From assembly GCA_005406025.1 (NCBI GenBank), contig BGZK01001221.1, forward strand, positions 62,001 to 126,000: 64,000 nt of DNA, in the 5' to 3' direction. This document shows positions 47,137 to 57,827 of this stretch, in pieces. The position numbers and the translations under genes were made by a program. The stretch is from Eumeta japonica (lineage: Eukaryota; Arthropoda; Insecta; Lepidoptera; Psychidae). The notes under the pieces were generated by a model. It worked only from the letters and a program-made list of their open reading frames with translations. It was not told the origin of the DNA and made no database searches. Positions within the stretch are counted from its first letter, which is position 1; each line of letters opens with the position of its first letter.

Positions 47137-47441
47137 TTGCAAGAAGAACTTCAGGAAACATTGACTGCTGCGTTCAAAGAACCTAGAAACAGAATAGTAA
47201 CTTCGAACTCGATGGAGTTATTAATCAAAAAGGCAATGAATTTTTACGAGTCCGGGGGCTCAAAAGGCGAACTTTTACAGTTAGCGGATGACTGCCTGAG
47301 ATCTGTGGTTCCAACTTGCGTTGAATCCGAAAGAGCCTTTTCAACGGCTGTTGTCTGGCCAACAAAATAAAAAACCGTTTAGAAGACGATTCTTTGAACA
47401 TTTTGTGCTTCTTAAGGAAATACTTTCAAAATAATTCGTGA
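47137..47441 (+). pseudogene. hAT transposase C-terminal dimerisation domain, frameshifted
   Basis: Reads E-E-L-Q-E-T-L-T-A-A-F, M-N-F-Y-E-S-G-G-S-K-G, L-L-Q-L-A-D-D-C-L, V-P-T-C-V-E-S-E-R-A-F-S-T-A. After a frameshift near 47350 it continues N-K-I-K-N-R-L-E-D-D-S-L-N-I-L-C-F-L-R-K-Y-F and TGA (47439). The 'P-T-(S)-x-x-(S/A)-E-R-x-F-S' box and the 'R-x-R-L-x-x-x-x-L-x-x-L-x-F-(L)' box define the hAT C-terminus that mediates transposase dimers. The catalytic RNase H-like domain and BED finger are missing. The upstream frame (46835-47164) may include more of the coding region or the 5' terminal sequence. Confidence 0.85.
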
Positions 47442-47914
47442 TAATGGCGTGTGATGTGAATTAAACTAGCTTTTCATTTGATTGGTATATTTTGTTGATT
47501 AATCTCCAATTCCCAATAGATTTCTGAGTATGTATAGTTCTCTTTAATTGATAATAATATCTCAGTTTAATATTCAACTCAACTTAGTTAATGAGTTTCA
47601 TTTTAGTTTTTGACTTTTTGTTGTTTTATTATAAAATAACTGTTTTATTATTAAAAGACTTTTGTTTGAATTTAGAAGAGAAGATTGGTTGTTTGTTTCA
47701 TTTTTTATTTGATTAGATACCTCAAAGTTTATTACTTCAAAGTTTATTAAAAATTAATGATAGATAGATAGGTCAAACAACGTTAAACACATAAAAGTTT
47801 ATTGAAAAAATTCGTAAAAATAAATGTCTATTTCATAATACCTATAAGTATTATTATTTTTTTCCTAATTCATTCAAATATTGGGATTATTTGCAAGAAT
47901 AAACACATAAATTT

Positions 47915-48010
47915 GCCAATCTCGTGAGATCTCAAATTGGCGAGATCTCCCGGCATTGTTATTCATAAACGCGCGAGATCTCGCCTGAGCTCCGATTTCG
48001 CGAGATTACA
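47915..48010 (+). repeat. Clustered 'cgagatctcg' motifs, likely hAT subterminal repeats
   Basis: Within 96 bp: 'tcgtgagatctc', 'gcgagatctcccgg', 'gcgcgagatctcgcc' and 'tttcgcgagatt'. The repeated GAGATCTC core is strikingly GC-rich against the flanks. Confidence 0.65.
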
Positions 48011-48479
48011 TTTCCTAGCTGCAATCCTAGCAATTGATCGCCGCTGTCAATTGATGCGTTAACAACGTCATTAATCCAATTATTGTCAAATCATCCCAAA
48101 CTTCGATTTTAGGTTTGTGATCGTCACTTGCAAGTCATTGTAGCCTAACCACTAGATATTAACTTCCTGGTTCCGTGAGTTATATTGGTGACTATGATTC
48201 TGCAGAAGATGATTTCCTTATTCTAAACGTATAATTGGAATGCAAACATGAGTACAAATTTACTATTATTCTGACTCTGAGCTTGTTCTCAATATCAAGG
48301 GAACTCCATGCCTGAGCTTGTTAACAATATTAATGGACCACGTTTCGCATTTTACATATACATATGATAGAATTGAAAACGACGATTAATCGATCGGGAT
48401 TAAAATACTGAATTTTAAACTTTCTGCATTATTACATTAATTCTTACCAAGCTATTTTTTAGGATTAAAATTAAATCTC

Positions 48480-48690
48480 TTGCTTCGTGCTTCAGAGAGC
48501 ATGTTAAGCTGTTTGTTTACAGAGGTGTCATCGCATTGGTGACAGCGGCCGTTAGTAGCTGTTAGTTGATTTTGTACCAACGCAGAGAGCTAAAGGTCCA
48601 TGCTACACCTTCTGAAATTAATAGTGGGAGGACACACCCCAGAAGTAGGATGATAACAAGAACAGCAAGTCCAGTGTATTACCGACCCTG
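48480..48690 (+). repeat. SINE/RTE-type tail
   Basis: 'gcttcagagagcatgttaag' and 'gtcatcgcattggtgacagc' match the SINE body at 40170-40240. They continue into 'gttagtagctgttagttg' and 'gtgggaggacacaccccag'. The tRNA-like head is missing, so this is a 5'-truncated copy. Confidence 0.6.
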
Positions 48691-48719
48691 TATTTATTGT
48701 CATTTTAGGTTGCAACAGG

Positions 48720-49200
48720 ACTGACAGGGAAATTGAGAAGCAACCGAAATTAAGACAGAGAGCGGAATCAGGATTTAAATCTACAGCTCGTATTAGAACA
48801 CTAGAGATTTGAGTTCCGATTCCGGAATTGGGCTCATATTTGAAAAATCAAATCGCTCAATAATAGTAAAATAAATTTGTTGTACACCAACGCGTGCAGA
48901 GCTGCGGGCGAAAGATAGTTAAATATATATAAGTACTAAATTGCTCGCGGCTCCGTCTACCCGGCTATAAAATGATTTCTTTCATTTTTCATATGGCGCA
49001 TACTCCGTCTTTCAATCATGATTCGGATCGCAGTCGTGCTCTAGATTCCAATACGGTCCCGCTATTGATCCCCATCAATCATTATATCGTTTTGACATCC
49101 CGCAATGTAGTATACTAAAGATGGGATCATTAAATAAAAGAATATCGTATATCCACACGTGTACGGCTGCCTGCGGAACCTAGTTGTCATATTACAGCTG
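48720..49200. repeat. Cluster of Helitron-like degenerate repeats in opposite orientations
   Basis: 48720-48917 (plus) holds 'gagagcggaatcaggat' and 'gttccgattccggaattgg' and ends 'gcagagctgcgggcgaaag'. 48945-49110 (minus) begins 'gctcgcggctccgtctac' and holds 'atcatgattcggatcgcag' and 'atacggtcccgctattg'. A further tail-like 'gtacggctgcctgcggaac' with 'ctag' lies at about 49161-49185. At least two insertions are juxtaposed head to head. Confidence 0.6.
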
Positions 49201-49924
49201 CGACTGCATGCCATTTAGTTCAAGGGTCAATCAAAACTGACGATTTTTTAGTACGAATGTACTTAAAATATTTGAAATGAGAGTTTACTTTATATTCATT
49301 GCACAAGGTGATGAAAAAGTGTGGTTTTATGGTTCACCTCTGGCCTTCCTATATATAATTTTTATTATAAAAAATACACATGTTATTTTTTACGGTATTC
49401 ATATGATTTTCAATACAAGAAACTTTACAAAGATCTATAGGAAACATTTTGTGTGCTGCTCAAATCAACAAACCGACGAACAAAACTTGTACTCAACATT
49501 ATTTTGGTCTAGACTCCAAACAATTATAATTATTTAAAAATATACATATATCCTTAATGAACAGACAGAAAGTTGCATTAAAACAACTAATATGATATTA
49601 ACACTAGGTAACACTAAGTAAACGTGTTTAACAAACTTAGTAATGGTTTAATTTTGGACGTTAACACAAAATCTGCATATAGAAAAAAACTGCATAATTT
49701 TAATATAAATAATTACATAGATCCATATTATGTAAATATATGTTTTATCAAAAAGAATTTTGTATGCTTATGACATTGTTAAAAGCGAAAAGTGTAATAC
49801 AGTTAAAAAGGCAAAGAAATTGCGAAAATTTGTTTTGAAATTCTTTCCAGTAGGTGTCTTAATTTTATTAATCACATGTAAAATCTTATGTATATTAAAT
49901 TCTTCAAATAACAAATTTTGGAGA
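49201..49924. other. AT-rich unassigned stretch
   Basis: An 86-codon frame beginning with ATG at 49277 has no known domain and sits in DNA of non-coding composition. It is not called. Confidence 0.45.
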
Positions 49925-50480
49925 TAATTGATGAACGTCAAACGGTCAAAGTCCCAATTACAATCGGTCCATCCGTCAGCGTATGAAAAATATCCATACA
50001 AACATACTTTCACAATTTATGTATTATGAATTACCTATAACAGTCTACTAATGATTCCGCACTAAATGGTCAAATTCCAATTACAATCCGTCAAACCATC
50101 AGCGTATGACAAATATACATACAAACATGATTCTACAATTTTTGTATTATAGATTGCCTACAACCATCTAAAGACTATTCCAAGTTGATTGGTATGATCC
50201 CAATTACTATCCGTCTAGCCGTTAGCGTATGACAAACATCCACACAAACGAACTTCTATATACTTTGGATTGTGAATAGGTAACTTATAATCGTCTACAG
50301 ACTATTCTGCGTCTAATTATCAAGTTCCAATTACGATCCGTCCAGCCGTCATCGTTTGACAAGCACCCATATAAACAAAATTTTACATTTTTTTGGATTG
50401 TGAATAGCTTATATCTATCCGCAGACGATTCCACTTCGAATTGTCGAGTTCCAATTACAATCCGTCCATGCGTCCGCCGT
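49925..50480. repeat. Tandem array, ~124-bp unit, about 4.5 copies
   Basis: 'caattacaatccgtc' or close variants begin at 49955, 50078, 50201, 50328 and 50452 (spacing 123-127). Each is followed by 'agc(g)tatgacaaatatccat' and 'acaaacat', an AT-rich part, then 'gtctacagactattcc' before the next unit. The copies diverge gradually. The 81-codon minus-strand frame (49768-50013) covers the first unit and is incidental. It is unrelated in sequence to the array at 29400-30240 despite the similar period. Confidence 0.85.
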
Positions 50481-51089
50481 TTGGATCGTTTGGATTATTT
50501 ACCAATATTATTTAATGAAACATTTCCAAAAGAATAAAAAACTATATGAAATTATTCTCACTTTTTTCTGATACTTTGGTCATTGCCCCGCTTCAAGTTT
50601 TGTGTAATATTTAACCATATGTGCATCAACACTTTTGATAACTATGAAAAATTAAAAATTTCTATTTTAATCCCTTATATTAGCTAAAACGTATAATAAT
50701 ACCTACTAAACACAAAATTTAATAGTAATATTCAATAGTTTTGTCACCAGCATTTTTACTGTAGATGACGCCATCGATGTCTCCTAAAACAGGTTATTTT
50801 TTATGTATAACGACATAAAATTTTCATCCTTCATATATTTTGTACATTATTATTTATGACAATCTAATTTTTGTTATAATTAGTTGTAACTACATCAGTA
50901 AAAATATTGAATTCATTTGAATGCTTAGCTAGAGCATATCTGAGTACTAGTATATAATTATGTAGATTAATGACTATTTAGGAAGAAATACAGTAGTCGT
51001 CTTTTTCTATTTCTCTAGTCGTCCTCTTATTAAAGTTAAATTTTTAATTAAAATATCAACGACGAATGATAAATATGTATTAGCGAATT
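50481..51089. other. AT-rich unassigned stretch
   Basis: Nothing recognised. Confidence 0.5.
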
Positions 51090-51800
51090 AACGACTTGAA
51101 CGATGACCGGACAGGCGCCGCACGCGCATGTACCACGCGTGCACGTCGCTTTTATCACGCCAGTAGTTTTTAGTGTCTGACATTGACCGCACCGCACCTA
51201 CTATACATTTTTAATTAATTTGCATATGTGAATTGCAGTCACAGAATTCCTAAACCGGTTCTTACTAACGTTTTCAAGTGCTCATCGAAATTACACCAAA
51301 CCATCCATTGTTTACAGTTTTCTTCGTATACATAGCCTAGCGTTTAATTTTTTTCGTTTTAGAAACGATCAAGTGTATAATAAAAACTCGGCCGTTGGTT
51401 TAAAATTCGCAGTAATGGCTACTGAGATATCAATTAAGAAACATTGTTAAAACTTCTCACGTTCGGATAAAATTGAGATGACTGGAATACGTATGTTATA
51501 GATATAGCATTTGCAACACCCGGCCTAATTCCGTTCTTGTACAAACATATTCGTCGTGCATTCGATACGTTTAGGTGAAGGATCGTCGACGACGGACCAG
51601 CGAGACAATAAAGGCCGAAATTAGCTAACCGGATATAACTTCGTAGACTTTGATAGGTGAACGACCTTTAGTTTCGACATCTAGTCTAACAGCTTTGTCC
51701 GTGAACTCACAAACACGACTCTCGCGCAGTCAGGATGCAATCGATTCGATAATGCAGCAAGATTGGCGATGATAAAGTTGAATTACACCAACTCGGTTAA
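51090..51800. promoter_or_regulatory. Non-repetitive, GC-balanced block; candidate cis-regulatory region
   Basis: Contrasts with its flanks by balanced base composition and lack of repeat signatures. It contains TAATTAA next to a perfect POU octamer ATTTGCAT (51218-51225), CCGGTT boxes, GATA motifs and several CpG-rich palindromic strings ('cgccgcacgcgcatg', 'accacgcgtgcacgtc', 'ggatcgtcgacgacgg'). No open frame of note. Candidate enhancer by composition and motifs only. Confidence 0.3.
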
Positions 51801-52384
51801 GGTAAAACAAAAATTAGTAAACAACGAGGAATCTCATTCGGTTGTATAAATAGCAAGATATTATATGTAATATGAATATTTATTAATATGATTTCTTCCT
51901 TTTCTACTTTCGTGTCAAAGCTATTTTAATTTATTGAAATAGCTAGGAGTTAATGCCACTGCTGTATGTATTGTCGGTCTCATTTTACATTCTCAATTCA
52001 GACACCTTCTAGCACAAACAAGATTGCAAATTAAGATTTTAGTAATGTGCAGTCAAATGACATGATTCTCAGATGGCGCTGATGTTCATGGTATTATCGA
52101 TTTGCAGCTATATGTTATATTTTTAATCTTGAATTATATTGAAAATTTTATATTTAACAATAATTATACTTATGTTACAGTCCAGCTACAAAAGCATACC
52201 AACAATAAAATTAAATATCTAAGTTCTAGTAAAGCAGTAAATCATCGAATCTAAGTTAATAGCAGGAAGGTAAGCGAAGAAAAGACATGACCTAATGTAA
52301 GAAAAAGAAGAACTGACCGGGTTAGAATACAAAGTAAGTCAAAACTCACCAACATAAACTACTATCAGAAAAATTTCACGTTTC

Positions 52385-52582
52385 GGCGATATGTTGCCTG
52401 TGCAGCAAGGGTTGCGTAAAGGTGTTATAATGTCGTCAATTTTACTTAAATTAAGTCGTCGTGTGTGGTTCCTACATTTTGTAATACTTTTACGAGTGTT
52501 ATACGTAAGTTTGAATGAGAAAAAACAGAACGAGTTCGTCAGGGATCATCCTGTAGATGTGAAACATCAAAACTGTTTGTAG
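52385..52582 (+). pseudogene. Possible reverse-transcriptase scrap
   Basis: D-M-L-P-V-Q-Q-G-L-R-K-G-V-I-M-S-S-I-L-L-K (52388-52450) resembles RT block B of non-LTR elements (x-F-P-V-x-x-G-L-R-Q-G-x-x-M-S-P-x-L-F). The rest of the 63-codon frame shows no further match and block C is not found, so this is tentative. Confidence 0.4.
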
Positions 52583-52765
52583 TAAACTGTATTATTATAA
52601 TTGAAATAAGATGAGGATGGCAGGTATTGCGAAAGAAAGGAAGAAGCTCATGATTTTCGTTAACCACATTTAATATTACATTACATCAGTTAACTCTTTT
52701 ACAGTAGTAGAGTTTGTTTCTCATAGACTATCCTTTGATTCTATGAAAGTTACAATTGGTCGGTG

Positions 52766-52816
52766 ATAGCTAAAATATAAAACATATATCAAAAATGTAT
52801 GTTTAGCTATCATCTG
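52766..52816. repeat. Short inverted repeat
   Basis: 'tgatagctaaa' is inverted as 'tttagctatca' about 30 bases later. A duplicated 'tttggaaact' phrase lies just downstream (52830-52870). Confidence 0.6.
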
Positions 52817-52949
52817 TTTTTGGAAACTTTGGAAACTCACTGTCACTCATTTTGGAAACTTTGTAAACTATGACGAAATTCTAAAAATAGATATCGCTGT
52901 TTACTATTATAAAAAGCTTCATCACAGGAGGAAATACACGATCAGACGC

Positions 52950-53085
52950 ACACGGCGTAGGTCAAAACTTAGCGTTTCCGAAGTGTGAGACCCTTGGTAT
53001 TGTCTCCTACCAAAGCGTTATCCCCTCCACTTGCGCACAGCGCTAGGCACAGGCGGCGTAGGACAAAACCAAGCGTCTTCTGAAT
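52950..53085. repeat. Diverged direct repeat, ~100-bp period
   Basis: 'cggcgtaggtcaaaactta' and 'gcgtttccgaa' (from about 52954) recur as 'cggcgtaggacaaaacca' and 'agcgtcttctgaa' (from about 53052). The segment is GC-richer than its flanks; family unknown. Confidence 0.6.
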
Positions 53086-53639
53086 TTTGAGTCGTCTTGG
53101 TCTTACCGCAGTCCAACGCGCGTATAGATGTTTCACATTGCATCGAAATCTCTTACAACACTCACTTTTTTTTCTCTCTAAAATCTGCCCTTTTTTAATT
53201 TTCGCTGATAAAGTTATATTTACGTCTCTATGAAGGTGTTTCATTTTAAAAAAGAAAACAGTCAAGTACCTTTTCGTACAAATGTACGTCTCGTTTTACA
53301 GAAATAAGGCTCTACAACAAAGAAAAAGCATACAATACCAAATATATAATATCGAGATGAAGAAAAGACACTCATACGCCCAGCCACTTTGAATTCGACT
53401 GAAAGTGACTGATGATTGCTGATACTCATGCAGAACTAGCTGACGCCATTCGCTAAGTGCACGTATGTTACTTACGTGTAGTGGTGCACATAAACATCTA
53501 ATCCGAGATCATCATAGACCATTAAGTAGATTTACTTCCACATTTACACGTTGAAAGTTGATTTTTACTAAGTTAGTTTACTTATCTCTCATATATTTAA
53601 GTAACGATATTTTCGAATTCTTTTAAAAATTTCGTTCTA

Positions 53640-53890
53640 CACTTAGACGACTCTATGCGTCTATTTCCAAAACACGACCTTGGCTCCGATCTTGGTTTCA
53701 ATTTACATTCCTACCTCGATAGTGCTCTAGGTCACGAAGTCCATTCCATTCTCAATTTTTAAGATGTCAGTTTCACTTTTGTTTCTAGTCTCGATTTCGT
53801 TTTCGATTTTGATTCCGCTCATGTTTACGGCTTTCATTCTGCATTTTCGGATTCGATCCTAGTATCGTTATTAGTTCCGAAAGAGTTCTC
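53640..53890 (-). repeat. Helitron-like degenerate repeat, reverse orientation
   Basis: Phrases 'ttggctccgatcttgg', 'ctagtctcgatttcg', 'ttttcgattttgattccg' and 'ttttcggattcgatcc' in the pyrimidine-rich orientation. No clear tail. Confidence 0.55.
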
Positions 53891-55029
53891 TGATTCGATA
53901 ATATGAAAGTGCACTGTGTACGTTTTGATTGGAGCTATATTAAGTTGTTTGTACAAGGGTAATAAAAAACTAGAAATAGGCAAAGTTTCGAGATAGCTTG
54001 AACACTGTTCAACACAAAAGTCCAACGTCAAACTTTTGAAAAATGATTTTCTACACACCATCAAATAATTATTTAACCAAGAGTATAAGTAAAATTATCA
54101 TTTTTCGAATTTCAAACAGTTTCCTTATTTAAGTATGTTTAATTGTTTTTTATTTTCAAGATTACTTTTGAAACGTTGCAATATTAAAATGAACCAGAGT
54201 ACTACTTACAATGTTTCTAAGTCTAGGATTTCAGAATTTCCTTAATCCTATACTAAATTGTTTCTTGTACTTATCCCTTAAAAGTTAATTAAAAAAAAAG
54301 ACACATGCAATAGTTTAAAATATGTCTCTTTTACACCTCAGCATATTGAAATAATTCATGTTTCATGGTTTTAACGAATAACCATTAATATCGATAAAAA
54401 CTTTATTAATATTAGAGAAGATTTTAGGAATGACTTTTTAGCTAATATCTACTTATGTCACAACATACAGGAAACAACAATCACCTGAGTTTCACGTTCA
54501 GTATAAACACAGAATTGATGTTTTTATTTATTTGCTTATTACAAGTAAACGTGAACACTGTTGTAATGATTTTAAGGTTGCTATAAGATCACATTACTTC
54601 CGATGAACATACAATCTATCACTGGCATGTAGAAATCGAGATCGCGCTTAGGATGAAAACCGGGACGGTGTAGACGGTCCAAGTTTTAATAAATGAAAAG
54701 AAATCAGTCTGAATGTGCGATAGTAAATCATGATTTTCCAAATTTTTTTTTTCAATGCAACTCCTTATATTCAAGCAAATTACAATATTTTTTTTGTAAT
54801 ATACAATATAAAAATTATTTTATTCTGACTACGTGTATAAGTTTTTCACATTTCAAATATCAGAAACTATTACAGAGTTTCCTTAACTACAATTTTTAGA
54901 ACGCAAAAAACACAACACTCCGTTTCGTTTTTTAACGTCGGTCCATTATAATACGTAAGAAGCGAAAACAATGTTGTAATCGAAAAAATGTTAAACTGTG
55001 ATCTTTTGATAAAAAAAAAAAAAACTATC
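53891..55029. other. AT-rich unassigned stretch
   Basis: No gene or element recognised. 54693-54899 is an F/Y/N-rich frame without domain. Confidence 0.5.
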
Positions 55030-55560
55030 TGATATGGGGCACGGGGCGAACGTCAAAGTAAAACTATACCTACAGTTGCGTACAATCAGACTAATTCGAC
55101 CTATTTTTAAAACTTGTCTCCATGTGCTTAAATATTCCACGAAATGGCTGTTTGGGAGCGCACGTCATATGACCCCGTCTCCATTGTTTCGCGTCTCGCG
55201 CGTGTCTAGTCAGTGTGTCACTAGACGCATTAGCCGTCTATTCAATAAGTTTTCGAGAAAAATTAACGTACGTACATTCCTTGTAATGGAACGCTCTGGA
55301 CGTGTGAATACGATACGTGCGAAACGCGCGAACATGCATTCTGCATATAATTCGCGCCGTATTGCAAAAAAAAAAAAATATTTAATATAATTATCACCGA
55401 CGACTGGATAGCGACGTCACGTCACCGGACATAAAGAGTTAAACAAACAGGCCAAGATCTGGCTAGTACGCGGGCGGCGGCAAAAACACTAACACTGTAA
55501 CGTTTTAGGTGTTGTGAATGCAGTGAGCGAGCCTTTTTTTTCTTTAATGTAGCAACGACC
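55030..55560. other. GC-enriched block with an ATG-started 118-codon frame
   Basis: CpG-richer than its flanks ('cgcgtctcgcgcgtgtctag', 'gcgaaacgcgcgaacatgc', 'acgcgggcggcggc' at about 55468). An ATG frame on the plus strand (55034-55390) predicts a very basic 118-residue protein ending in K-K-K-K-Y-L-I, with no domain I recognise. The lysine run comes from a poly-A tract. It is more likely non-coding: a regulatory block or the GC-rich end of an unknown element. Confidence 0.3.
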
Positions 55561-56519
55561 GCCCAGCCTTTTTTTTTACGTCCGTGAATCACTTATCTTT
55601 CAAAGTACGCCCTTTTTTACGACGCTATTTTTTGCCTTTATAAATACGTTACGCATATTTTCATCGGGTTTTCCTCATCTAATTGAGACGACATGGCGGA
55701 GTTAGTTGAGATGCGATACACGATTAATGTTTATAAGGAGACGATTATATACCTAACGAAGTACAACAATTCCAAAATACATGTATTTATATTTTCTTCT
55801 CATTTATTGGCAAGTTTCAAATAAAGTGGTTTTATAAAAAGCGAAAACGGTGAGAACGAAATTAAAAAAAAAAATAAAGATCTATTTCGAGAAATTGAAC
55901 ACTAGTCTTTTTTAATAATATAAGGGAGATGTCGTTCACAAATATAATATTATCACTTAATTGTTGCATTGTTTCATTATTTCTTTTTTGTGATCGCTCA
56001 CGAATAATTTTCAAGGTACATTTTTTGTTGGCACACTTTTACATTATCGAAAACGTGTTCAGCCGTCCAAATCCATTTCGTCACAAGACTGTTTAGTCCG
56101 AAGTTTAGAAGCCTGAAAGTCTGTACGTGCGTGCGCCTGCACATCCGAGCGTCCGCAGGCTTGTTCCAGTGCAAGTGCATTCTCTCAACTGTATTATACC
56201 TACGTCCTGCGTACCTATACGACTGCGCACTTGCGTTTCCGTATGCTCATTTATCTGTATTCTTGTATAATTAATTATGAAATTTGAATTTTTACATATT
56301 TTAATATATCTGTATTTTTACCTACCGTTGTTATGAAATTTCCTTCAAAAAATGCTAATTCTAATAATATCTCAAGCGCGAACGAAGTTCGTGAGGATGG
56401 ATGGATGTTTTTTACTATTTTACGAAAAAAACTATTGAACTGATTTTTATGAACCATTGCATTATTATGGCTTTTATTTCAGAATAATAAATGGATTATA
56501 AATAACAAAGATACAAGCA
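55561..56519. other. AT-rich unassigned stretch
   Basis: No gene or element recognised. Confidence 0.5.
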
Positions 56520-56740
56520 TTCGTCCCGGTTTTATTTAAATTGGAACTGATACTGTTAACGTTAAAAGCGATACTGAAAAGTGAATCGGGACGGGTAGCA
56601 GAATCGGAACTCGAAACAGGAGCCGAAACTGACTGTGGCACAGTCGATTTCACAAACCCCAAACTCAAAAAAATCTCTGTCCCTGTCTAGCTCTCAACTG
56701 AAATTGAAAGTGAGACACGCTTCGAGATTCAGATCAATTT
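56520..56740 (+). repeat. Helitron-like degenerate repeat
   Basis: 'gtgaatcgggacgggtagc', 'gaatcggaactcgaaacagg' and 'ccgaaactgactgtgg' in the purine orientation. It continues to 'cgcttcgagattcagatc' at about 56717. The tail is lost. Confidence 0.55.
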
Positions 56741-56999
56741 ACTCTCATTTATTAATATCGGTATGCTAAATCGATGTTTAAAAAGTCGTTGTCATTGCAC
56801 GCTTATTAAAACATGTTTGCCTTTATTCGTTATACGTTCTTATTTATCGCTATATATATATATTATTCGCAGAATCGATACCGAAGAACTAATCAGACGG
56901 TAGGCGTTTTGAAGTCGAAAACGCAGAGTCTCTAAATAGTGCTCGAAAGCAAAACCGGGACAGAACCAAACATTTATATTTACCTAATTCGCATGCGTA

Positions 57000-57430
57000 A
57001 CTATAAAACAAAAACCGAGGTAAAGAGCCCGCGATTTCGCGTGCGCGAGCACACAAACTCCGTTTGTGCGTCACGGTGATCCATCCGGCCGTCTAGCGCG
57101 ACCCGAGAACGTCGAAGTCAAATATTGGCGTTTGCCGATTCTGCGGCCGGCTACTCGCGCGCCGCGAGACGAGGTCACGGCGCGGCCGACGCACGGCGAA
57201 AAAAAAGACGGCGCGTCGCCCGCCTCCGTAGGTAACACGTAGACGGACGCAAAAAAGAATTTTGTTTCTGAACTCGTATCGCCCGTCCGGCCCATACTGT
57301 TCGCCGGCCGACACCGGCGTGCGGTTGACGGACGCCGGGCGGTTCGTCGTGTCGGCCGATGTCGTTATGTATAAATGGCGGGATAAACGTATCTATCACG
57401 GATCGACTGTGGACCGGGCCTGCGTGATTA
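57000..57430. promoter_or_regulatory. GC/CpG-rich block with TATA-like box
   Basis: A dense CpG block ('gcgtgcgcgagcac', 'ctgcggccggctactcgcgc', 'cggcgcgtcgcccgcctcc', 'ttcgccggccgacaccggcg') with TATAAAT at 57370-57376 near its right edge. Three minus-strand frames of 73-99 codons overlap here, but they disagree in frame, have no domain and are expected in CpG-rich DNA. This is the third strong island of the window. It may be a promoter of an unannotated transcript or a GC-rich element. Confidence 0.4.
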
Positions 57431-57827
57431 GTTAATCCTAATTTTAGGCACCGAATATGATTTCTTTCTGACAAACCAATAGTTAGACACGTTCTTAGTT
57501 TTTAGATTGATCCTAATAGTTAGGACTTAAATTGTGTCCTAGTGTATCCTAATAGGATATAAATTGACTTTGTTATACATTTTTTGAATGCATATCATTT
57601 TTATCGAGGTGTGAGATATGAAAGTATAGGTAGAGTTCTTATATTAGAGGATTATATTATGTACATTAATCGCAACTATGCTGCCGAAAACCCATTTCTA
57701 TTGCTACAAAGTCTTCTAGTAATGGCTATGAACGAACAGACTAATAGGCAATTATACTTGCGTTTCATTTTAAATCTTATGTTACTAAAAAAAGTGCAGA
57801 TAAAAACAACGACATATCCATACTAAT

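Larger units (their letters stand above)
46835..48021 (+). mobile_element. hAT transposon relic
   Basis: Holds the hAT C-terminal dimerisation region (47137-47441) and, 480 bp further on, a block rich in 'cgagatctcg'-type motifs (47915-48010) ending 'cctagctg', which fits the ...CTG 3' terminus and subterminal transposase-binding repeats of hAT elements. Related 'gcgaaatctc', 'gatctcgg' and 'cgaggtctcgcg' motifs at 46985-47056 sit just in front of the C-terminal coding piece, so the copy may be an internally deleted derivative that joins a 5' end to the last coding part. The left boundary and the 8-bp target duplication are not established. Confidence 0.65.

Noticed and set aside
55034..55390. 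118-codon ATG frame, strongly basic
   Set aside because: No recognisable motif, terminal lysines from a poly-A run, no splice or context support. Kept only as an unassigned block.
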